In this document: positions 1 through 5,679 of the stretch, in pieces
Layout of the letters: the number at the start of each line of letters is the position of its first letter
Position numbering within the stretch: the first letter of the stretch is position 1
Assembly: GCA_003452965.1 (NCBI GenBank)
Contig: DMMW01000076.1
Location: 21,030 to 31,431 of the forward strand
Length of the DNA stretch: 10,402 bases
Direction of reading: 5' to 3'
Origin: Elusimicrobiota bacterium
GTDB lineage: Bacteria > Elusimicrobiota > UBA8919
The notes under the pieces: generated by a model
The model's input: the letters and a program-made list of their open reading frames with translations, nothing else
Databases searched by the model: none
Told to the model about the DNA's origin: nothing
Translations under genes and position numbers: made by a program

Positions 1-142
1 ATTTGTATATAATTACCGTCGTCATTTCGTTTTTATTAGCATTTTTCAGTAAGCCCTATTTTAGCAAAAAATCGACAAAAAGACAAGAAAAATTGCATTA
101 AAAAAAAGCATCCTTCAATTTAGTTTTAGTTATGTCAACAAT

Positions 143-1501
143 TTAAACTCCGTCCACCGGACTCGCTTTTCTGCATTTTTTAAAAATAGGTCCGTATATT
201 TTAGCATCGCGAATTACACAGCCCACCTTTCCTCCGTCTCGCATTATCTGCGAACAGGACGAGCAGGTTATACAGATTTTTTTGGCATCCAATTTTCTAT
301 CAGATAAAATATCGTTAGCAAAATCGGGATATGCAATCGCCATTCTTCCCAAACCGACAAAATGGCAAATACCTTTTTTTATCATGCCCGCAGCGACATT
401 AGGCAAAAATTCTCTAAGCCATGTCATACTTGTGTTGATTACCGCTAATTCAGGATTCTTATGAGCAATTTCAGTAGTAAGTTTTATGTTTTGAGCGATT
501 ATCTCAAGAGGATGCCTTTCATTATATATTTTTTCCGATGGAGACGAATCATATGGTCGCTCTATATGCGGATTGTAATACGGATTACCGATAGCTATGT
601 TAATTATTTTTATTCCAAGTTTTTTTAATATTTGAATTAGAGCAAGCGGTTCTTTCAAATCCGGTTCGCAACTTCTTTTTTTGCTAACTCCCCAGCCGTA
701 AGGAAACGGAATAGCGTCATATATATTTACTCGCGTTGTTATAATTATTCCCGGGACTTCTTTTTTTATTTTTTTAATTAATTCCGTAAGAAATCTTGTT
801 CTGTTTTCAAAACTTCCGCCATATTTGCTGCCCTGTCTTGTGTGTGCCGTTAGAATTTCATGAAGCAAATACCCGTGGCATGATTTTATATCAATTGCAT
901 TATAACCGCATTTTTGAGCAAGTTTAGCGGCTACTATATATTTCCCCTGTAATTCGTCAAGTTCAGAATCGGTTATTAACGGATAATTACTATCAATCTT
1001 ATGTAACGTATCGAGATACGGCGAATGATGAAAAATTATAGGCATCGGCTTGCCCTTAGGTTTACTGTATCTGCCTGAATGTGTCAGTTGCAAAACCAAA
1101 AAAGGATTTTGTTTTTTACCTTTATAATTTTGTGATTTTTTTTTGATTATTTCTGCAAGTTTTTTAAAATTAGGTGCGGATTTTTTATTTATATGTAATT
1201 GGCGAGGACCAGCTTTTCCACCCGTTTCAACAGCAGTCGCTTCAACCCAGATTATTCCCGAACCGCCTTTTGCAAATCTTTCATATTTTCTGAATGTTAA
1301 TGGACCGGGGCTTCCGTCAAGTTCGCTGTCACATCCTTCCATAGGTTGTATGCATAATCGGTTTGGTATTGCGGTATTTTCTATTTTTATTTCAGATTTC
1401 AATATAGATATGTCGTCTGTCAAAGGAATATCAATCTCAAATTCGTTTATTTTGCTTTTAAATTCTTCGTAATTATGGAATGAAAATGTGTTCTTGTTCA
1501 T
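143..1501 (-). CDS. Old-yellow-enzyme family NADH:flavin oxidoreductase with Fe-S cysteine motif
   Basis: A 452-residue FMN-dependent TIM-barrel oxidoreductase of the OYE / 2,4-dienoyl-CoA reductase family, expected to reduce activated C=C bonds in the cytoplasm. Visible family marks are LQLTHSGR (137-144), HGYLLHEILTAHTRQ with the active-site-type His209, KYGGSFENRTRF (226-237) and the phosphate-binding GLGRM (383-387). After the barrel come Cys410, Cys413, Cys416 and Cys428 (CX2CX2CX11C), close to the CX2CX3CX11C 4Fe-4S site of dienoyl-CoA reductase, and the protein ends about 25 residues later. The C-terminal FAD/NAD(P)H domain of that enzyme is therefore absent, and electrons must come from a partner or directly from NAD(P)H. 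An N-terminal extension of about 45 residues precedes the barrel. The ATG at 1501 has AGGAAA just upstream. It lies 65 bp after the VTT protein gene and may be cotranscribed. Substrate unknown. Confidence 0.9.
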   Translation of the reverse strand: MNKNTFSFHNYEEFKSKINEFEIDIPLTDDISILKSEIKIENTAIPNRLCIQPMEGCDSELDGSPGPLTFRKYERFAKGGSGIIWVEATAVETGGKAGPRQLHINKKSAPNFKKLAEIIKKKSQNYKGKKQNPFLVLQLTHSGRYSKPKGKPMPIIFHHSPYLDTLHKIDSNYPLITDSELDELQGKYIVAAKLAQKCGYNAIDIKSCHGYLLHEILTAHTRQGSKYGGSFENRTRFLTELIKKIKKEVPGIIITTRVNIYDAIPFPYGWGVSKKRSCEPDLKEPLALIQILKKLGIKIINIAIGNPYYNPHIERPYDSSPSEKIYNERHPLEIIAQNIKLTTEIAHKNPELAVINTSMTWLREFLPNVAAGMIKKGICHFVGLGRMAIAYPDFANDILSDRKLDAKKICITCSSCSQIMRDGGKVGCVIRDAKIYGPIFKKCRKASPVDGV

Positions 1502-1566
1502 TCATTTCCTGGTATAGGGGACAACGGTGTTTAATTTGTTGCAACTTCGTCCCTTATAATTTATAT

Positions 1567-2160
1567 TTAATGCTTTACTACATATTTTAATACAATGAAA
1601 CCGCCGAACAGCAGTATTGTAAATAATATTGTGAGTAAATTGAAATATTTGTCTATAAATATTTTTATTGGTTTACCGAATTTCCATATTAAACCGCCGA
1701 CTACGAAAAACCTTAATCCTCTGGATAAGATTGAAGCAATTATAAGGATAGGCAGTCCAATCTTGCAAATACCTCCTGCAATTGTAAATACTTTATATGG
1801 AATCGGAGTAAAGCCTGCAGTAAATACTGCCCAAAAGGCATTTTTTTGGTATAATGTTTGGACATAATTAAATGTTTTTTCGCTGAAAACAAAAGTGAAG
1901 AAAAAGTCTCTTACTATATGCCAAATGCCAAATCCAATAAAATAACCCAATATTCCGCCGATTACCGAACCAATTGTACAAATGCTCGCATAAAAAAATG
2001 ATTTTTTTGTATTTCCCAAACAAAGTGCTATTAACAATACGTCCGGTGGTATTGGAAAAAAAGATGACTCCGCAAATGCTAATATAAAAAGGGCTGTTCC
2101 CCCATAAGGGGTATTTGCCCATGACAGTACCCAATCATAAAGTCTTTTCAATAGTTTCAT
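1567..2160 (-). CDS. YqaA-type VTT (DedA/SNARE-associated) membrane protein
   Basis: A 197-residue polytopic inner-membrane protein of the VTT family, YqaA branch. Marks are an N-terminal LYDWVLSWANTPYG, the re-entrant-type motif FFPIPPDVLLIA (34-45), FTPIPYKVFTIAGG (117-130) and SRGLRFF (146-152), with a final hydrophobic helix near 174-193. Family members are linked to lipid scrambling or undecaprenyl-phosphate handling and envelope integrity; the role of this copy cannot be told from sequence. The start is fixed by GGGAGATGAAAA directly before the ATG at 2160. Its SD lies immediately after the stop of a truncated lipoprotein pseudogene, so the gene seems to depend on the promoter that once served that lipoprotein. 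Length is normal for the family and the frame is intact. Confidence 0.88.
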   Translation of the reverse strand: MKLLKRLYDWVLSWANTPYGGTALFILAFAESSFFPIPPDVLLIALCLGNTKKSFFYASICTIGSVIGGILGYFIGFGIWHIVRDFFFTFVFSEKTFNYVQTLYQKNAFWAVFTAGFTPIPYKVFTIAGGICKIGLPILIIASILSRGLRFFVVGGLIWKFGKPIKIFIDKYFNLLTILFTILLFGGFIVLKYVVKH

Positions 2161-2171
2161 TTTTCATCTCC

Positions 2172-2340
2172 CTAACAATTTCGTTCTGCTATAGCCATTT
2201 CAATAGCGTTTCTCATTCCATGCCAGAGAATGTAGGGTTACCGGTAAAAGGACTGACTAAAGCGATTTTAATAATATTGCAGTCTTCTTTTGCACAGCCG
2301 GAAAATAAAGATAAGAAGATAATAAAAAATGTCTGTGCAT
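2172..2340 (-). pseudogene. Remnant of a periplasmic-binding lipoprotein (LivK/Peripla_BP_6-like), frameshifted and 3'-deleted
   Basis: Read across two frame changes, this stretch encodes the start of a substrate-binding lipoprotein. ATG at 2340 gives MHRHF. A one-base shift at a run of six T (2329-2324) opens a hydrophobic stretch ending in a lipobox, LFSGC, with the Cys codon at 2296-2294. Next comes IIKIALVSPFTGNPTFSGM, then a TGA. Restoring one G near 2218 continues as GMRNAIEMAIAERN, stopping at TAG 2174-2172. The order 'KIALV-P-TG...G...GMRNAIE-AI' is the signature opening of branched-chain amino-acid-type ABC substrate-binding proteins. About 55 of the usual 350-400 residues remain, and the break abuts the SD of the next gene. 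An assembly error could explain one shift, but not two shifts plus the missing remainder. Confidence 0.7.
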
Positions 2341-2357
2341 TTCGCCTTCTACACCCC

Positions 2358-2381
2358 CAGATATAATGTTCATTATATCTG
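2358..2381. promoter_or_regulatory. Perfect 11-bp inverted repeat over the -10: operator candidate
   Basis: CAGATATAATG and CATTATATCTG are exact reverse complements separated by TT. The dyad contains the whole -10 hexamer and probably the transcription start, the classical position for a repressor site. A DNA dyad is likelier than an RNA hairpin because the first arm lies at and upstream of the predicted start. The binding protein is unknown. Confidence 0.5.
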
Positions 2382-2400
2382 ATTATAGTTCTAATATCAA
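2372..2400 (-). promoter_or_regulatory. Sigma70-type promoter for the pseudogene / VTT / oxidoreductase unit
   Basis: Minus-strand TTGATA (2400-2395) and a perfect TATAAT (2377-2372) are separated by exactly 17 bases. The predicted start near 2365 lies about 25 bases before the remnant lipoprotein ATG. The good match and spacing suggest it still works and now drives the downstream genes. Not verified experimentally. Confidence 0.65.
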
Positions 2401-2481
2401 AAATATATTTTTTTCTACGACGAGATTTTTGCTCCTATACTTTCTTAATACTGTGAATATGTAAACATACGAATCTATTAT

Positions 2482-2510
2482 AGTATAGCAGAATTTATTT
2501 TAAATGACAA
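2482..2510 (-). promoter_or_regulatory. Second sigma70-like promoter, no gene directly behind it
   Basis: Minus-strand TTGTCA (2510-2505), a 17-base spacer and TATACT (2487-2482). A transcript would start near 2475 and run about 135 nt before reaching the lipoprotein remnant. It could be a relic, an extra promoter for the VTT gene, or the promoter of a short RNA. Confidence 0.4.
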
Positions 2511-2540
2511 TAAGGAAAAAACAGTAATGGGTAATCTTTC

Positions 2541-2560
2541 GGTTCGGTTTGGTTTGGTTC
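2541..2560. repeat. GGTTY pentanucleotide tandem repeat, four units
   Basis: Plus strand reads GGTTC GGTTT GGTTT GGTTC with strict 5-base period. It stands out as far more G-rich than the surrounding AT-rich DNA and abuts the REP-like scrap. Confidence 0.6.
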
Positions 2561-2590
2561 GACTATGCTTACTACGGGTCGCTCAGGGTA
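2560..2590. repeat. REP-like fragment (CCCTGAGC ... AGTCGAA type)
   Basis: On the minus strand CCCTGAGC is followed after 16 bases by AGTCGAA. Ends of this kind recall the dispersed extragenic 'CCCTGAGC...TCGAAGGG' palindromes seen in many bacterial genomes. Here the second arm is incomplete, so it would be a decayed copy. One copy in one window cannot prove a repeat family. Confidence 0.3.
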
Positions 2591-2625
2591 GAGTAGTGTT
2601 GGGTAAAAAAGTGGTATTAAGTTAT

Positions 2626-2653
2626 GATGAACTATGAACTTTTAACTATGAAC
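2626..2653 (-). repeat. Heptamer-phased direct repeat immediately after a stop codon
   Basis: Directly after the TAA of the receiver gene the minus strand reads GTTCATA, GTTAAAA, GTTCATA, GTTCATC: four units of exactly seven bases. The same GTTAAAA unit appears in the intergenic tract at 5061-5154, also close behind a stop codon. Function unknown. Confidence 0.55.
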
Positions 2654-3031
2654 TTACTTTAATTTATTTTCTAATATTTCTTTTATTTTATCTATTACAT
2701 ATTTTACTTCAAAAGGTTTGGATAGGAATTCATCGGCACCTAAAGAGAATGCTTTATCCCTATCGGTCCTCTGTGCTGATGCAGTTAAAATGATTACTGA
2801 TATTTTTTTATATTTAGGGTCTTCTTTGATTTTTCGACAGAGTTCCCACCCTGTCATTTTGGGCAATCTTATATCAAGTATTATTAAATCCGGTTGAAAT
2901 GAATCAATTTTATCAAGCCCTTCCTCACCGTCATACGCCGTATCAATATTGAAAGATTCAGCCATCAGGTTTAGAATCAATAATTGAACGATGTTTTCCT
3001 CATCGTCAATAATCAGTATTTTTTCATTCAT
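2654..3031 (-). CDS. Stand-alone receiver (CheY-like) response regulator
   Basis: A 125-residue single REC domain with nothing after it. The acidic pocket is Asp9/Asp10, the phosphoacceptor Asp53 (LIILDIRLP), the switch Thr83 (ILTAS) and the conserved Lys105 (SKPF). No DNA-binding or enzymatic output is present, so a signal must pass by protein contact or as an intermediate in a phosphorelay. Its ATG overlaps the stop of the upstream histidine kinase (ATGA, 3031-3028) and no good SD precedes it, so translation is probably coupled to the kinase. That tight link makes the kinase its likely phosphodonor. A heptamer repeat begins directly after its stop codon. Confidence 0.92.
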   Translation of the reverse strand: MNEKILIIDDEENIVQLLILNLMAESFNIDTAYDGEEGLDKIDSFQPDLIILDIRLPKMTGWELCRKIKEDPKYKKISVIILTASAQRTDRDKAFSLGADEFLSKPFEVKYVIDKIKEILENKLK

Positions 3032-4563
3032 ATTTTATATTCATCAAAATTTCGTAACGGAATAGTAAATAAGAATACGCAACCATTTGGGATATTGTCT
3101 TCAACCCATATCCTTCCGCAGTGTAATTCAATTATTGCTTTAGAAATGGTCAATCCTAAACCGGAACCTCTTTCTTTTCTTGATATATCATTATCAACTC
3201 TATAGAATTTCTGGAATACTTTTTCTTTTTCATCATCTGAGATGCCTGTACCGAAATCCCTTACACCTATTTTAATAAAATTATAATATTGTTTCAAGAA
3301 AATATTTACTGTAGAATTGGCCGGTGAATACTTAATGGCATTACTAATAATGTTTTGCAAGACCTGATTTATCCTGTCAGGGTCAACATTTATTTCGGCG
3401 ACATTATTGTCACTTTCAAACTTAAAATTGATATTTTTATTATTAATATTAAATGTTTCAATACTTCTATTAATAATGTCGCTTATATTTATTTTTTTAA
3501 ATTTCAAATGTATCCTGCCTTCTTCTATTTTAGATAAATCAAGAAAATCGGAAATCAATCTGCCCAATCTTCTTGATTCTTGCTGAATTATTATCAGGTA
3601 TTTAGCTTTTTGTTCTTCGCTTAAATTTAATTCTTTTTTCATGATGGTTTCGGCAAAACCCAATATTGAAGTAAGAGGTGTTCTTAAATCATGGGCTACA
3701 ACAGAAACAAATTCAGACTTTTTTTCATCCATTTCTTTTAGCTGTAAATTGAGTTTCATTAATTTTATTGTCTGTTCCTGTAATTCCTTGTTTGACATGT
3801 GTAATTCGCTGGTAGATTCTTTAACCCTTTTTTCAAGTCCTTTATAAAAACTTTTCAGTTCTTTTACCATAATATTGAATTGTTCGGATATTTTTCCGAT
3901 TTCATCGTTAGTTAAAACAGGAACATAACAATCAAAGTTTTTCCTGACTACATTAATAGATGCTTCATATAGTGATCTTAGTGGTTTTAGAAAATAGGTC
4001 AATACTATATAAATAATTAAGCTGATTGTTAAAAAAGAAAATAATAATAATTTCATGCTGATTTTTGCATTTTCTTCTAATGCCAACTTTATATTTTCCA
4101 TTGAAAAACCAACCATTACATGCCCGATAAGATTTCCTTCTTCGGAAAAAATATCCTTATTTACGCTGTAAGTTTGGTATTTGTTGTTACTTATGCTATC
4201 GGATTCAGGTTTGAATACCGCATTTTCAAAAGAACCTATTATAGTATATGGTTTTTGTTCCTTATCAAAAAATGCTACATATTCTATATCAGGTTCGTCT
4301 AATATTTCTTTGCTATACCTTTCAAGATATTGGGAAATCTGGTTTCTATTATTACCGAACATAACATATATATATTCAATTTTAGAGCTGTTACTTATAA
4401 TATTTACCATTGAATTGGTTCTTAATCCGATTTTGTCTCTTAAAGTTTTTTCCATATTGTTTTGCATCAATACTATGATTAGCGATGTAATTGAAATGTT
4501 TACGATTAAAATGATAAATATTAATTTAAATTTAAAAGACAGTTTATTAAAATAGTTAGTCAC
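3028..4563 (-). CDS. Membrane sensor histidine kinase with HAMP domain
   Basis: A 511-residue hybrid-free sensor kinase. Segments in order: TM1 (about 13-32), an extracytoplasmic sensor of about 135 residues with a PAS/Cache-like look (YVAFFDKEQKPYTIIGSF near 95-112), TM2 (171-192), HAMP (about 193-246), a coiled coil (about 240-285), HisKA with the phosphorylatable His291 in VVAHDLRTPL, and a complete HATPase: N box Asn404/Asn408, G1 Asp436-Phe-Gly-Thr-Gly, F box 450-455 and G2 GSGLG (466-470). All catalytic boxes are present, so it should be active. The start is GTG at 4563, supported by AGAGGT eight bases upstream. It lies between two free receivers and overlaps the downstream one by four bases. 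The ligand is not evident. Confidence 0.93.
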   Translation of the reverse strand: MTNYFNKLSFKFKLIFIILIVNISITSLIIVLMQNNMEKTLRDKIGLRTNSMVNIISNSSKIEYIYVMFGNNRNQISQYLERYSKEILDEPDIEYVAFFDKEQKPYTIIGSFENAVFKPESDSISNNKYQTYSVNKDIFSEEGNLIGHVMVGFSMENIKLALEENAKISMKLLLFSFLTISLIIYIVLTYFLKPLRSLYEASINVVRKNFDCYVPVLTNDEIGKISEQFNIMVKELKSFYKGLEKRVKESTSELHMSNKELQEQTIKLMKLNLQLKEMDEKKSEFVSVVAHDLRTPLTSILGFAETIMKKELNLSEEQKAKYLIIIQQESRRLGRLISDFLDLSKIEEGRIHLKFKKINISDIINRSIETFNINNKNINFKFESDNNVAEINVDPDRINQVLQNIISNAIKYSPANSTVNIFLKQYYNFIKIGVRDFGTGISDDEKEKVFQKFYRVDNDISRKERGSGLGLTISKAIIELHCGRIWVEDNIPNGCVFLFTIPLRNFDEYKI

Positions 4564-4585
4564 TTTAGAAACCTCTATTTGTATA

Positions 4586-4610
4586 AAACCACTGGCAATG
4601 TCAGTGGTTT
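4586..4610 (-). terminator. Hairpin between receiver and kinase genes (attenuator or terminator candidate)
   Basis: AAACCACTG and CAGTGGTTT are exact complements around a 7-base loop. On the minus strand the second arm runs on into TTTTAT, so it resembles a weak intrinsic terminator about 60 bases behind the receiver stop. The kinase GTG lies only 23 bases further on, leaving no room for a promoter. Partial attenuation or mRNA processing within the operon is therefore more likely than full termination. Confidence 0.45.
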
Positions 4611-4616
4611 AACCTG

Positions 4617-4635
4617 ATAGTATTTAAAATACTAT
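4617..4635. repeat. Perfect 9-bp-arm palindrome
   Basis: ATAGTATTT, one central A, then AAATACTAT. It lies seven bases from the 4586-4610 hairpin in the receiver-kinase gap. It could be a protein site or a second, weak hairpin. Confidence 0.45.
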
Positions 4636-4667
4636 GTTTGATAAAATCAATAGTTATGTTTCTTAAA

Positions 4668-5060
4668 TCATTTTTTTGATAATGCTTTCATAACATATAT
4701 CATTAAATCATCAATATTCATAGGTTTTGTAAGATAATAATCAGCATCACTGCCGATTAACCCTTCAATTTTATCCAATGGTTGGTCTTTTCCGGTAAGC
4801 ATGATTATGGGTATATCAGATATTTCTTTTTTCTCTTTTATTTTCCTGGCTACTTTATAACCATCCAACTTAGGTAATATTAAATCAAGAATTATTAAAT
4901 CCGGTCTATCAATACCTTTATTCCATATTTTCTCCAATGCTGATTCGCCGTCGTATGCAGTATCTACTTCATAACCTCCGGATTTGAGATTTACGCTAAT
5001 AAGTTCCACAATTTTTGGATCATCATCAACAATAAGTATTTTTTTCTTTTCATTTTCCAT
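4668..5060 (-). CDS. Stand-alone receiver (CheY-like) response regulator, second copy
   Basis: A 130-residue REC-only protein. The acidic triplet is Asp12-14, the phosphoacceptor Asp59 (LIILDLILP), the switch Thr89 (MLTGK) and the conserved Lys112 (LTKP). It resembles the receiver ending at 2654 in length and layout, and the two probably arose by duplication or serve as paired phosphate sinks of the kinase between them. The ATG at 5060 follows a GGGGG SD at a spacing of about four bases. It lies 94 bp after the superoxide reductase gene across a repeat-like intergenic tract. It has no output domain, so it cannot itself bind DNA in the usual way. Confidence 0.92.
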   Translation of the reverse strand: MENEKKKILIVDDDPKIVELISVNLKSGGYEVDTAYDGESALEKIWNKGIDRPDLIILDLILPKLDGYKVARKIKEKKEISDIPIIMLTGKDQPLDKIEGLIGSDADYYLTKPMNIDDLMIYVMKALSKK

Positions 5061-5154
5061 AAAACCCCCAAAAATTGCAAAATATAAATTAAAAGTTTAA
5101 ATTAAATCTATAATTATTTTTATTTTAACTTTTAACCTTTTTTTTAACTTGCCT
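5061..5154 (-). repeat. Intergenic repeat-like tract, copy A (resembles 8381-8473)
   Basis: Read on the minus strand from the superoxide reductase stop: GGCAAGT, heptamers GTTAAAA GTTAAAA, AAATAAAAATA, TTAATTT, AAACTTTTAATT, TTGCA, TTTTTGGGGG, with the last run acting as the SD of the receiver. The same blocks in the same order fill the gap between the surface-protein and barrel genes. Confidence 0.5.
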
Positions 5155-5550
5155 CTATTCTACTTCTATATCTTTGGAATTTTCCCATAATCCATGAATA
5201 TTACAATATGACAATGCAAATATTGTACCGGATTTTTCTGTCTTGAAACTTGTTTCTACTTCGGGATTTGTATATATTGTGCTTGTATCCGGACCTTGCG
5301 TAGATTCACCATGAGAACTGAATTTATATTTGCCTATTTGGTGTGGAAATTTATCACCCTCAGGTAAAAAATAGACAGATATCCATCTAATGTGATGTTC
5401 TGTGGTGTTAGGATGAGCGATTTCTCTACCAACACTTACTATAATGTCACATGCTTCACCTTTTTTAATTTTATTTGCTGTTTCAATAATCGGTACATGT
5501 TTTTCTTTTTTCCAATCAGCACTTTGAAATAAATCTTTTATACTTTTCAT
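5155..5550 (-). CDS. Class II superoxide reductase (neelaredoxin, 1Fe type)
   Basis: A 131-residue cytoplasmic enzyme that reduces superoxide to hydrogen peroxide without making oxygen, typical of anaerobes. The Fe(His4)Cys centre can be read off: His18 in EKHVP (with the conserved Glu16 and Lys17), His46 in AHPN, His52 in TEHHIRW, then Cys116 and His119 in CNIHGLW. It lacks the N-terminal desulforedoxin domain with its second iron found in class I desulfoferrodoxins, so an external donor such as rubredoxin is expected; none is encoded nearby. The start at 5550 is set by GGGAGAAAATA before the ATG. A 9-bp-arm inverted repeat lies 60-90 bases upstream. The neighbouring receivers and kinase make stress-linked signalling conceivable. 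Confidence 0.95.
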   Translation of the reverse strand: MKSIKDLFQSADWKKEKHVPIIETANKIKKGEACDIIVSVGREIAHPNTTEHHIRWISVYFLPEGDKFPHQIGKYKFSSHGESTQGPDTSTIYTNPEVETSFKTEKSGTIFALSYCNIHGLWENSKDIEVE

Positions 5551-5612
5551 TATTTTCTCCCATTAAAACCTATTTTTTATTACACACAGTCCTCTGATAT
5601 TACCGACTTTCA

Positions 5613-5638
5613 ATGATTGTTCATTTTTAAACAATCAT
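5613..5638. promoter_or_regulatory. Inverted repeat upstream of superoxide reductase
   Basis: ATGATTGTT, 8 bases, AACAATCAT: nine perfect pairs. On the minus strand it lies 63-88 bases before the ATG, where an operator or leader hairpin would be. It does not match the PerR or Fur box patterns I know, and no convincing -35/-10 pair was found around it. Confidence 0.45.
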
Positions 5639-5663
5639 ATTTAAATATTTATAATGAATTTTG

Positions 5664-5672
5664 TCACCTCCT
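5664..5672 (-). promoter_or_regulatory. Near-perfect Shine-Dalgarno without a usable ORF
   Basis: AGGAGGTGA on the minus strand complements the 16S 3' end over nine bases, eight bases after the stop of the small ORF at 5680. No ATG, GTG or TTG follows at normal spacing. The only option is an ATT opening a 10-codon frame (IHYKYLNMIV). The superoxide reductase ATG is 114 bases away and has its own SD. Confidence 0.5.
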
Positions 5673-5679
5673 TATTTCA

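Larger units (their letters stand above)
2404..2625. other. Gene-free decaying intergenic stretch
   Basis: No supported reading frame lies between the receiver gene ending at 2654 and the lipoprotein remnant. Contents: a second promoter-like pair (2482-2510), a GGTTY pentamer repeat (2541-2560), a REP-like scrap (2560-2590), and on the minus strand an AGGAG near 2430 followed by no usable ORF. The mix looks like eroded former gene and promoter material. No tRNA, rRNA or other RNA gene could be recognised. Confidence 0.4.

Noticed and set aside
1..142. Possible start of a further minus-strand gene (ATG at 25, or short frames near 90-110)
   Set aside because: Only eight codons are visible for the first, and the others close after about 16-20 codons; no clear SD-start pair, so no call is made.
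1510..1560. GGGAC / GTCCC pairing between VTT and oxidoreductase genes as terminator
   Set aside because: Only five pairs around a loop of more than 25 bases and no T-run.
2115..2366. Plus-strand 83-codon ORF
   Set aside because: It overlaps the VTT gene start and is the antisense of the lipoprotein remnant; the minus strand carries the recognisable signal peptide and binding-protein opening.
5155..5550. Class I desulfoferrodoxin
   Set aside because: No N-terminal four-cysteine desulforedoxin domain; the protein begins directly with the neelaredoxin fold.
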